A DNA stretch of 64,000 nucleotides from Phoebastria nigripes. Its lineage: Eukaryota > Chordata > Aves > Procellariiformes > Diomedeidae. The DNA is taken from NCBI GenBank assembly GCA_035582835.1, contig JAYKAV010002442.1:3959984-4023983 (forward strand). The letters are read 5' to 3'. This document shows positions 29,977-40,500 of this stretch, piece after piece. Numbering within the stretch: the first letter of the stretch is position 1; every line of letters starts with the position of its first letter. Both the position numbers and the translations under genes were made by a program. The notes beneath the pieces were generated by a model. It did no database searches. It saw only the letters and a list, made by a program, of their open reading frames with translations, and was not told the origin of the DNA.

Positions 29977-32954
29977 CTACTGTCAATCTGGGTAAGAGAA
30001 ATACACGCGGGGAGGGGGGGGGACTTTTTTTCTGTACTGATGCTTTCAAAAGGAAAGACTGATACTTGAGTATGTGAAGTACCTCAGATCACTGAGTTCT
30101 CCTCACGTTTACAGGTTCATCTCAAAAAATGGGGATGGAGAGGGTAGATTAAAGCTGTAAGGGGCAGAACATCAAGTATTTGTCCCTACCTAGTCAGTCT
30201 GATCTGCTTGGTATGGCAAGGGAAGGAAGTTCCTTGCTCCTCCCTCGGAGAAGCAGGAGAATCGATAGCAGGTTCTCGCTCTGGGAAGGATGGTGTGATG
30301 TGCGATAGCTGGAGTACTGGAGTGGCTGCAGGCCACTTGGCTGTACAGATCCTCCCCTGTCTGCACTAACGCATGCTTTGGCCTCCTGACAAGGCAAAGG
30401 AAAGGCACTGGGGCTCCGTTGGTACCAACTGCCGAGCAGTCTGAGCTGGAGTAGCTGAAGGGGGAGGTCGCGTGCGGTTGGGGGAAAGGTCTAATGCACT
30501 GACGGTATTCAGAGCTGTTGGAGGTGGATGCACTAGCCCAGATGGCTTACTTCCACAGCGCTGTTGCTGCTGTAATGAGAACTNCAAAATTAGTTAATAT
30601 ATGAAACTATCCCTTTTCCCTCATGTCCACCTCATCCACCACATGTTCTCATCTTTGTTGTATCAGAAGCGTCAGGGATGCTGGGCAGACTTACCACTGG
30701 AATACCCCCTTCCCCACCACACAGCCTTCACTCAGTTGATACCTATTTCTAGTGGTCTAGCACGGGTGCTGCTTGATGGTCTTTTGTGAGTAGTTTGGGG
30801 CTCTTGCACAACTTGCCAGTGTTGTTATTGGGGTGGGTGGGTTATTCTTTTTTTTTTTAAGCTCTAGATTGTTTTAAACTTGTTACCAGGTTGACTCCCC
30901 AACTCAGTTTCATCACCTTGAGGACCCATGGTAGGTAAGGCAGAGCCTCCACCACCCCGGCTGTTCTCCACATTCCTTTAGCAGTCACAGCGCTGTGGGC
31001 CCAGCTGGAGAGCCAGAAAGTACAGCCTCGCCTGCCCGCCACGCGCCCTCGCTGCTGCAGGGTTCCCCGGACCAGTCCCTCCTCTTGGCATAACACTAAC
31101 ATGTTCACACTGACGGCTTCCTGGGATTTGTTCTAGTGCTTACTGGTCTCGCAGGCTTTCAGCTTCCCTGCATATGAAGGTGACTAGGTATGTCAGCACA
31201 CGGGGGAATCGCAGCCATCTTTTTTTTATTTATTCCTATATTTTAAAGGCAAGACCAGAAGCTCATGCTGTGGCGTAGGGAATGTGCACATATAGTGCGC
31301 ACTCCTCTGCCTAAGACGTGACAAGTGTTACGGCTCTGCCTCGGAGAGCTCCTGCTGGGTTATGGTCTCTGATGTCTGATGCCTACTGACAATCCCAGAA
31401 TGAAAGCAGTCGTGTGGTTGAAGTAGTCGTCTTTGATCCTAGTGCTGTTTGTAGACTGTTGTGGCCTCAAAAAGCCGGTCTTCTGCGTATACGCACAACT
31501 CCCTGAGATGTAAATGTACTGGCAAGTAGGAAAAACATCAACTAACTGTTGGTTTGAGAGAAGAAGAAAACAGGCCTGATACCTGGCTCCAGATACACGT
31601 TACCCTGCATGCTGCTGCTCACTTCACACTATTGGTGATGATAGAGGATCTGGCTTGCTTTGCACCTTAAATCTTTTATTTTTTGGCTAAAATGCTTTTT
31701 TAACTTGTTTTTAAAGTGTGACTGGGCTGCTTTTAGTTTGAGCATTTAGAGTTGAGCTGGGGCACAGGTGTGAATTTAGAAGATGGGCACTTCCGTCTCT
31801 GGAAGCGTTGCCCTGTTGGTGCTTGGAAGTAGGCTGGGCTGTCTCACTGTGTCCCTGTTTTCTCCATGGAGCATAGTGAGACAGTGGCCTGAAAAATCTT
31901 TAGAAATGGTCTAGTGTCTGAGAATCCTCATTTTATTACTGGTCTGTGGTAAACAAAGTTGCGTCACGATGCATGAATGCGCACCAGTGGAGCAGTATGC
32001 GAGGTAAAATGGACCATGTGAGCTACACTATCCAAGTGAAATGGTGGAAAAAAAAAAAAAAAAAAAAAAAGGAACCCCCTCCACCCCAACTGACAGGCAT
32101 TAAAGTGAATTTATTATTCCTACGAGTCTGTCTTACTCCAGTGAGCTAGTACCTAAGTGGAGACAAATTAAAATAGAGCATGGGTTACTCATCCTGACTT
32201 AGCAGTACCAAGCCTACCCAACAAAGCTGCCGTCTAGTTCTGCAATAGGATTTTCAGCTTGCAGCCCTCAGGTCAGCAGGGCAGGGGAGGCTGTGCCGGG
32301 GCTTTTTCGCAGCAACGCTCAGCTGTAAGGCAGAGTACCGCACCGTTATCTTGTAGACTTTGCTGAGGGCTTTTGTGGTTTACCTTATCTCTTTCAGTCA
32401 TCTTTATTGAAGGTGTGCATCGCTCCATTGCCTTTGGAAAGGTTGACCTGCAAAGGGAAGAAGGCTGGTGGGATTGCTTCACACGGCCTTTTAAACAATC
32501 AAAAGGGTTGAAAAGGTATGGGAGCTTTCTTCAGGGCAGAAAGGCAGGTCTTGTTTGCCCTGGTGCAAACACGTGGTTTCATCATTGTACTACGACTCAG
32601 CCTAGGGCTGAAATGGACTGAAACTGAAGTGCTTCTCAGGGGAAAGGTATTTTAACCAGAAAATTTTAAGCCTGTTAGTCCAGTTCTGATGAGTATTTTG
32701 AAGGAAGCCTCTTTTTTTTCCCTGAATGCCAGTCTTCCAGAAAAGCTCCAGCAAAAGTGATAGAATAGCAAACAATGTCTGGAATTTCTAACTACTAAAA
32801 CTCCCCTCTTTCAGCCCTTTCTAACTGTGCCCCAACGAAAGACTGGTTCCCCTCCACTGGTCATCCCTGCTTCCTTTCAGATGCTGCCGTCAGGTGATGG
32901 GCAGTGGGACAGGGCAGCGGGCAGTAACCCTGCTGAAGCAGCCATCTGCTTTTA

Positions 32955-33114
32955 CAGAGTCACAGAACAGCTGAGGTGGGAAGGGACTGCTGGAGCTCAC
33001 CTAATCCAACCCCCCCTGCTCAAGCAGGGCCACCTACAGCCGCCACCCAGGACTGCNTCCAGACAGCTTTTGAATATCTCCAGGGATGGAGACTCCACAA
33101 CCTCTGTGGGCAAC
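32955..33114 (-). mobile_element. CR1 LINE 3' fragment
   Basis: CAGAGTCACAGAACAGCTGA, GGTGGGAAGGGACTGCTGG, CTAATCCAACCCCCCTGCTC, CTCCAGGGATGGAGACTCCA and CCTCTGTGGGCAAC match, in order, the reverse complement of avian CR1 3' ends. The element is therefore antisense to ABL2, within its 3'UTR. It is truncated at the 5' end as usual. One N at 33058. Confidence 0.9.
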
Positions 33115-35087
33115 ACAGAAGCCCATTCAGTTCTGATCCCTCCAGTGGAGGGAAAACACAGAACAGTGGAATTGGGGCATTTGCCTGTCGGCGCTCCTAT
33201 GGAGAGTGTTTTCTTTGCTCTTACCCATTGTCTTACATCAGGTAGGCAGATGGTGGCAGAGGTAGTGCTGACTTGACACCAGGGTTCCCCCCCCCCCCCC
33301 CCAAATATGAGGCTGCAGAATTGCTGCTGCTTCTGCTGCCCAACAGTGTTTTATTCCCAAACTGGAATTCTCCCCTGCCTTCTGGCAGGATAGCAAAAGG
33401 ATGGTATCTGGGAAAGCTGGTTCTGCTGTAAATCACCATTCAGTTGTTCCTCCTTCCACAGCCACGCTCCTAAAATTGTTACTGTTCCTTCTCCCTTTTG
33501 CTAGGTTTGGCTTTACTGTTCAGCCTTAAAGGTCTCTACTGTAGCAGCTTCTCTGCTTTCAGCCTTGCACAGTATGTTCAAAGTAATGTAAGGATGGTGA
33601 AGCCCCGTTATTTGTCCCAGTGAAGAGCACCTCTTGCTCTACTGCGTAGGGCAGGGACAAGGCATAAACTCCTGTTGCGTTTCCTTTCCTCAGCACTGTC
33701 AGAAGGCCTTGTGTGGTAAGGATGCAATTGCAGCCGGGCTCTCTCACTTGCACTACTATGGGCTAGAATTTGCAGTAGTCTTCTTTGCAACAGGGGATGG
33801 CATCACATAGGGCCTGGTAATGCCAAGCACAAAGCATGCGCTCACATGCGTGAGCTGACGTGGGGCACTTTCTCTTCCTAGCTACTGTGGGGAATTAGCT
33901 GACTCACAGGTGCAATTCTCTTTTCTTCCTGCACTGTACACCCTTTTTAACCCCAGAAGTGGTGCATTCGGCTGTCTGACTGGCAGCACTTTGATTTAAT
34001 CATATTTTTCATTAGTGCGGACAGGGGTGAAGCTGAATTAAGAGCCTGGGTCTTGGGACTGTATCAAATTTAGCCGCTGGGAAAGCGGAATTGAATGGAG
34101 CAGGGTTGCTGATGCAGAACACAGTGGGGAAGGGGGGGCTCTCTGTTCCCGTCCCCCTCACACAGGACATTTCTCCTGAGCACCACTGGCCTTGTGTCAG
34201 TGGGACGCAGTCAAACACACACATGTTGACATCCCGTCAAGTGTGCTTATGCAAGAGTTTTACAGCACACCGCTCTCTGCGGGCAGCAGGAACTAAACCC
34301 TGCAGCGTGGGGCAATAGCTGCACCAAAACTGCTGTGTTAACGGAGCAGCCCCTCCCTGAACGGCNGCGGGTGCGTGAGCAGGTAGGATGGGCTACACTG
34401 TGCAGTCGTAAAGAAATCCAGACCCTGATGTCTGTACCGCTTACCTAAGGCAGGCTTCCCCAGCAGCTGAGGCGCTCCGCATTTTGCTTGTCGGTCCTCT
34501 TGGGCAGCAGCAGCTGTGCCAAGCACTAATGCATCCAGATCTTTTTTGCAATGGTAACAGGCTGCTGTCTTCTCTTTTAAAACACTCAACCCAGCCCTGC
34601 TGCTAATCAGTAGCTGGCAGGAAAACCGAAGGGTAGCGACCACAGCATGCTCGGAAACCTCCCACTGCAGCGCCAGTGGCACCATCTAGCACGGATGGGC
34701 ACTGGGGTTGCACTCCCATTGCCTGTAGTGTAGAACAAAACCTTCAGCCTATTCCCTGGTGGTAGGAAATAAGAGGTTCTGGGACACCGGCGTTATTTAT
34801 AATACCTACGTGATAAGAAATGTCTGTACCAAAGGAGGTCATTCTTCCAGATGTGTCTGTTGGGCACGGGAGGTGAAGCCCGATCCGCTCGGCACGTTGT
34901 TTGTATCAGTAGTGAACTCATTGAGGGCAGGAATGGATTAAAATGAAACACGTTAATCACCAATCACTCTACCAGTGTTGTCAACTGTTTTTGTTTTTAA
35001 TTGTTATTGTAATATATTTTGGTTGTTTTTCTAATTTAATTCTCTCACTATCGTCTGACTGTGAACTGCGAACAGTGTTAAACTTGA

Positions 35088-35095
35088 TGTAAATA
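35088..35095 (+). promoter_or_regulatory. Pumilio response element candidate in ABL2 3'UTR
   Basis: TGTAAATA fits the UGUANAUA consensus bound by PUM proteins. It lies 66 bp before the AATAAA and directly before a 6-bp-stem inverted repeat (GGCCCT-TTGA-AGGGCC, 35097-35112). Confidence 0.4.
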
Positions 35096-35160
35096 AGGCC
35101 CTTTGAAGGGCCTCTTTGCCTGTCGTTCCACAAAGTTTTGCCAATTTGCATTTTGTTTTA

Positions 35161-35166
35161 AATAAA
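35161..35166 (+). terminator. ABL2: ABL2 poly(A) signal AATAAA
   Basis: Canonical hexamer with a T/GT-rich downstream region (GCGTGTGCTGCTTTTTTTT). It is the best 3' end for ABL2 and lies just before the convergent TOR3A end. Confidence 0.7.
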
Positions 35167-35334
35167 GGTTGCAATATTTTATTGGCAAAAACCACTTGAG
35201 CGTGTGCTGCTTTTTTTTCTTAAGGAACATTTGAAGCTGCTCAGTACTAACCTGAAGTTTGTTATTTTNGGGTAGAAAAGACAAGATGATTATAGACCTG
35301 TTAAAAAGAGAAATAATTTAATTCTGCCAGATTG

Positions 35335-37300
35335 CAAAGAAAAGCAGTATCTTTATTTATGCCTTTAAAATCAAACTTAACGTTGCCGTGGAGTGGTCAG
35401 AGGAAAGCAGTTCTTGCTGCTGGGGTTGCATAAGCAAATGCTCACTTAATTCTCAAACATAGACGCGTGTGACCTGGCAGAGTGCAGGTCTTCCATCGTC
35501 AGTTTGCCAGCTGCCCTCATTAGTAACACCACCACCTCCTTAATCAGTAACAGGAAGAACTGCTCGACATGCCAACTCCATACNAGCCCCGCACTGGTGA
35601 AATGGCTGACAGAGTGACTCTCTTCCACTCCAAACAGCATCAGTTTAACCTGGACAGNGGAAGATTCTTTTGTATTTAAAAAAAAAATCATAGGTTATCC
35701 TGGTTTATACGACCTTCTAAGCAACTAACTTCCAACTAACTAACTAGTGTCCGTCCTTCTGTGGGGCTGCATCCTCCCTTCCCCAGCTGACTTCCCCGGG
35801 CACATCTCCTTTTGCTCTTTCCCAGGCTGAAGCTTTAGGCTCGACACTTGCCATTAAGAGATGAGCCGCAAACCAAGTCTCAGAAACGCCTGACCACAGC
35901 GCACGCTGGCGCAGGCCCTAAGAGACAACAGGTAAGTTTAAACTAACTTTGCATCAATTGAGCAGTAAGAAAGCAGCTGGCTCGTCTTCCTGCCTTGGAC
36001 TATGAAGCCTGGTTAGATAACAGAGTCAGCGTGCCCGGAGGGAAACGCGAATTCAAAGTCTGCAGGAGTAGTAAGTGCATCTGGTCAATCTTTTCCCAGA
36101 GGTCGTGCTGCTCATCGCGGGCACCGCAGAGAGGTTCAAAGCTGAAAATAGATCAAAGGTCCGCACAGGGGCTGTCCAGGGAGCTAAGCCCTGTCCTTGG
36201 CGTGTGCTGTTCCACCTCATCACCCCAGCCCAGCGGTGTTGGAAGGGAGCTTTGACCTAGAGGTCACAAAGTGATTCCTGTAACACTGTTGAAATTTTTT
36301 GGTCCTGCTGTAACATACTTATCACCTGGCAAGTACCCAGACAGCAAACAGCCCCTTAGGGTAGTAATGCTGATACCAGCCAAAAAACCACAGCATGCAA
36401 CATACTGGGAAAAAAAAAGAAAAAGACAGAAAACCCCAACCTTACTGCATCCCTGAAAACCCGAATTCAACTGCAGCCCGCTCCTTCAGCCATCGTCCTC
36501 CTCAACCGCCCTTTGCCCTTGAATTAGTCTCCCCTTTTTCCTCATTTTGCAATGAAGCAAACAGGCTCTTCACCAAACTGCTTAGAAAAAGAATTTCAGC
36601 AGAAGTTCACCTCAGCCCCGCAGCTGCTTCCATACAACGAAAGACTCCCAACGAGAGAGGGACACTCCAAAGCGAGAGGCTATGGATTTGACATCTCCAG
36701 AGGAGATTATTCAATCATTTTCTCTACGCAAGGGCTTCCCTGCACAAACCATGATCCTGAGCAGCAGACGCCTTGCAAGTGCAGGAGAGCAACAGAGAAA
36801 AAAAAAAAAANCCAACACTCAACTCCAGCTAAACAGTTCTGTGCAATTTGAGAGCTTGTAAAGTGACTGAGAAAACTGGGGACAGGGATGAGGATGTGNC
36901 TTCTGCTGGACTGTCTCAACAGGACCAGTCTGCCCGAGGCCTTCATTATGTGCTACCAAACCAAGGACTTGGACATCCCCGCTCATGCCAAACAAAGCAC
37001 CTGTCAGCACAACCAAATCACTACTTGAGGCTATTACCTGCTAAAAGAAGGGACTTACTTAAAAAAAAAAAGCGGACAGACTTCAAACGCAGCCAAGCGC
37101 AGACTGTCCCCGTGTCCCAGGAGTAGGGCCGGGCAGGGTGCTCCTCCTCCCCTGCAAACAGCCCTCGGAGTCACAAGGGGTGAAGTCTCTGTCCCTGTGC
37201 AAGCGTGTGGCTGGGTAACCTGCTGGCCTGACCTTGTGCAAGGAGAGCAGCTCCTGGTGCGCAGAACCACCTTCACCACTGGTGTGGTCCCACCTGGTGT
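35335..37300 (-). other. TOR3A: Putative TOR3A 3'UTR
   Basis: Between the TOR3A stop and the AATAAA at 35352. ORFs on either strand here, including an 81-codon minus-strand one at 35446-35691, resemble no family I know. Extent inferred. Confidence 0.5.
35352..35357 (-). terminator. TOR3A: Probable TOR3A poly(A) signal AATAAA
   Basis: TTTATT on the + strand reads AATAAA on the minus strand, with T-rich sequence downstream in that direction. It would give TOR3A a 3'UTR of about 1.95 kb ending close to the ABL2 end. Confidence 0.5.
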
Positions 37301-37551
37301 TCAAGGAAGGAAGTAATTGATGCGCTGGGAGACAGATTTACAGCCCTGTGCAGAGAAAAGCTTCTCCTCTTTGGGGACAAACACCATCATCCTGGCCACC
37401 TCGTCGAGGGCTGCCTCGGTGTACGGAAGTCCACGGGCCAGGAAAGCGTCCCGCGCGCAGAGCTTCACGTGGTGGTACTCCAGGGGCAGGAACGGCACAA
37501 AGAAATCAATGAGGTTCTCTTCGAGGAGGTGGCTGCGGGCGTAACCGTTCT
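37301..37551 (-). CDS. TOR3A: TOR3A exon 6: C-terminal domain and sensor-2
   Basis: Encodes ENGYARSHLLEENLIDFFVP, EYHHVKLCARDAFLARGLPY and FSAQGCKSVSQRINYFLP with stop TGA at 37301-37303. It holds the conserved torsin GCK motif and the NYF-type C-terminus. Acceptor TTGCTACAG. Confidence 0.96.
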
Positions 37552-40500
37552 CTGTAGCAAAAAGCAAGGCAAAACAAACTTCAGAAGCTTCATCTGAGAG
37601 CTGGCATCCCTCTGTGAGGGTCTTTCTGAGGGGGCTGTGTCTTGGCTCATCCAGCCGGACGCGGTGAGAGAGACACCCTTCCACTCGTACAGAGCTGGCC
37701 AGCATTTAGTCTGAACACAGAACGTCACCACGGCTTGCCCACCTGAGGCCAAGAAGAGCCTGAATCCCCAGAGAAGCCTTGATACTTCCCTACGGCGTTT
37801 GGCTGCCTCTCGCAACTTGGCCATTTTCAGGGCTGAAGGGGCAGGAAGGAGTCGCAGCTCCCTCCTCGTGTGCCTCGCTGCTGCAGCGGTGCCGTGCTCG
37901 TGGGGCTGTGCTTTTGTGGATGAAGGAAGGGGCTCACNTTGCAAATAACCCTGGGGTGGGTGTTGGAATAAAGGCTTGTTCCGCAGCACACGCGCTCGTG
38001 CAGCACGAGGTGCGTGGTACTGCGTAAGCAAGGCCCCGAGCTGGCGTGGAGGGGCAGGTTTGCGGCAGCCTGCCCACAGCGTCCCGCAAGCGAGCCCAGC
38101 TCTCACCTGCAGGCTCCAGCAGCTCCAGCCGCAGCCGCTGCTCCAAGAACTCCATAGAGATCTCCTCCCGCGCCCGGCCGGCTCGCCAGAAGTCCAGGGC
38201 TACCTCATTGATGGTGTTGCCGCCGAGATTGCTGCAGACAGAAGGGAAATCGCTCAACCGTGCCCCCAGAGGTGAACTGCTGTGAGCTGCCAGCAGCTTC
38301 CCCTACAGACAGGCCTCAGCAATTGTTAGCAACGAAGGGTTTACCGTGTGGGATCAGCATCTGAAACATTTGCAGAGGAACCGGCTTTCTTCCCAAAGAG
38401 CCCCTTTTCTATAGGCATCTACACAGCCATCTTCCACCTTGCCAGCCCAGACCCTGGGGCAGCTGCTTTCTCTCCCAGGGTGGGACCAGGAGCCAGCAGA
38501 ATCCTCCATCTCCATCAGTCCCCTGTCCTGGCTTGGATGCCATTGACCTCGCAGGTGATGCTTGGCCCCACACCAGACTCTTAACAAGCCACCCCTGAAA
38601 GTCCAAGTTGGAGGGCAGAGCACATGGCAGGAGTCCCACTAGAAGTAAAGGTCCAGGGCAGGGATTCAAGTGGCAGCCCAGGACTTGGCAAAGCATTCCC
38701 TGCCCGAGGGACAAAGCAGCGCAGATCACACGCGAGGACTCCTCTGGACACCCACCGTGGGGGCAGCTCCGTGGTAGGGGACACGAAGTCCTGATGGTCA
38801 TTGAGGCTCCCAGGGCAGCCCCTCACCTTGGAAAGCAGTTCAAGGCCAGGCAGCCCCCCCTGCATCCTGGTGAGGGGTTTGTAACAGCCTCAGATAACAG
38901 CCCCCAGCCCCCAGTGCTGGGGGTGAGCTGGCGATACTGGGAACCAGCTGGCTGCAGGGCTTGTGTAGGTGGGAGGCAGAGAGGCACTGGGAGACGCAAA
39001 TCTTGCACCCATCTTTCCTCTTGTGTTGGAGGCTCTGGACCCATTCCCCAAGTGGAGGGGATGCAAAATTAAAAACCCACCACTGTTTCTCCCCCACTGC
39101 CATGCTGGGGGGAAACAGCTTGTATTGATCCTGCTCCCACCCAGACCACGGGAGAAACAGCCCCTTTGGACTGAGGACAGCCAGCCAGTCCCACCCCATC
39201 CCCATCACCCAAACCTGGGCGAAGCTGCAGGACCAGGCCGATGTCCAAAGGAGCCCTGGGGCAGAGCCAGCTCTCCTACAACAGGTCTGTGTCACACTGC
39301 CACCGGGTATGATGAAACCCCCCCAGGATTACACGCTGCTGCAGTTCAAGGCGCCCTGCTCCCCTCTCCTTGGTGGCACGAAGGGGCTGATGTCCCCCCC
39401 CAGCTCCTGCACGGCTTGCCAAGTAGGACACAAGGTCAGCTCAGCACAGCCGGCAGCACGTCCACCCTGCCCCGAGCAACAAGGGAGAATCTGCCCCCTC
39501 CACCACGGCTCCTGCCAGAGGCCCACACAGGTAGGACTGAAATGTGGTCAGCTCCACAAGCACCCGGCACAGATACAGGTCTTCCACGGGCAGAGAAACT
39601 TCCCTGGGGAACCACCAAGCTTGGAGATTAGAACACGGGCCTGGATGGTGGGAGAAGGAGAACNAATGCTCTGCCCACCTCCAGCCTGTGGGAACACCTC
39701 TTGCCAGAGCCAAGCTAAAGGCTGTAAATCCTAAATTGAAGGGGGCCCAAGATGCTTGTCTCTCCTTGGCATTTCTCACTGGCTACTTCAGGCGTGTGCC
39801 TACCTCACATCTCGGTTTTGAGATGTCCCACTTCTCCCCCCCAGATGCGTCCTACTTTGGCCTGAGTCAGGGACAGCACTGGGGTGTGCACGTGCCAAAA
39901 ACCTTTCTCCCTCTGGATGGGAAAGGAACTAACCTCCAATCACTAAACCACAAGGTGAGCCGATGCCAGGATCAGCCCTCACAGCACAGCAGACGGATGG
40001 CACCTCGGCCTGCAGCCGCAGCCCGGCAGCGGGAACTGCCCCCCTCCCGCTCCCAACTAACGGTGCCATATTGTACAAGAACTTCCCACCAAGACGTGCA
40101 GCCCCAGCTTTGCTCCCTGGAGTGTGGGATCTCCCTGCTCAGCTGTCCAGGGTGCAGGGTGACACCACGCTAGCTCTGACTCTCACTGCTTCCTTGTCTC
40201 AAAGCCTAGACGCTGGCTCAGGTGTCCCAGCTAAGCTGGACCTCAGCTCCTCCTGCAAATGCCCCAGACCCAGGGAGGATGCCCAGCATCAATAAGCAAA
40301 ACTGACCACGGAGGCAACCACCTCTTGGAGGAGCTAGACATCTCTTTCCCCTCCTCTGCAGCCTGAGCCCCTCATATCGCACATCTCAGGGGATAAATTC
40401 CATCACTTTGCTCCTCCCCATCCCTTTGGGGGCCTAGAAATCACCTGAGGAAGAGGAAGATGGATCTCCGGTAATCCACCTGGCCCTTGTCGTCATAGCG

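Larger units (their letters stand above)
29977..35185 (+). other. ABL2: ABL2 3'UTR, about 5.2 kb
   Basis: From the TAG to a canonical AATAAA at 35161 followed by a GT/T-rich stretch (35198-35220), the form of a cleavage site. Long 3'UTRs are usual for ABL2. It contains a poly-A run (32048-32070), a CR1 fragment (32955-33114), a C-run (33289-33302) and a Pumilio-type TGTAAATA at 35088. No coding homology. The extent is inferred without transcript data. Confidence 0.7.

Noticed and set aside
35446..35691. 81-codon minus-strand ORF in the putative TOR3A 3'UTR
   Set aside because: Looks mildly protein-like (GKLTMEDLHSARSHASMFEN), but it matches no family I know and contains two Ns. Too weak to call.
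38969..39631. 220-codon + strand ORF inside TOR3A intron 4
   Set aside because: GC-rich, Pro/His/Gly-rich, no recognisable domain, antisense to an intron. Overlapping ORFs in several frames show it is due to stop scarcity.
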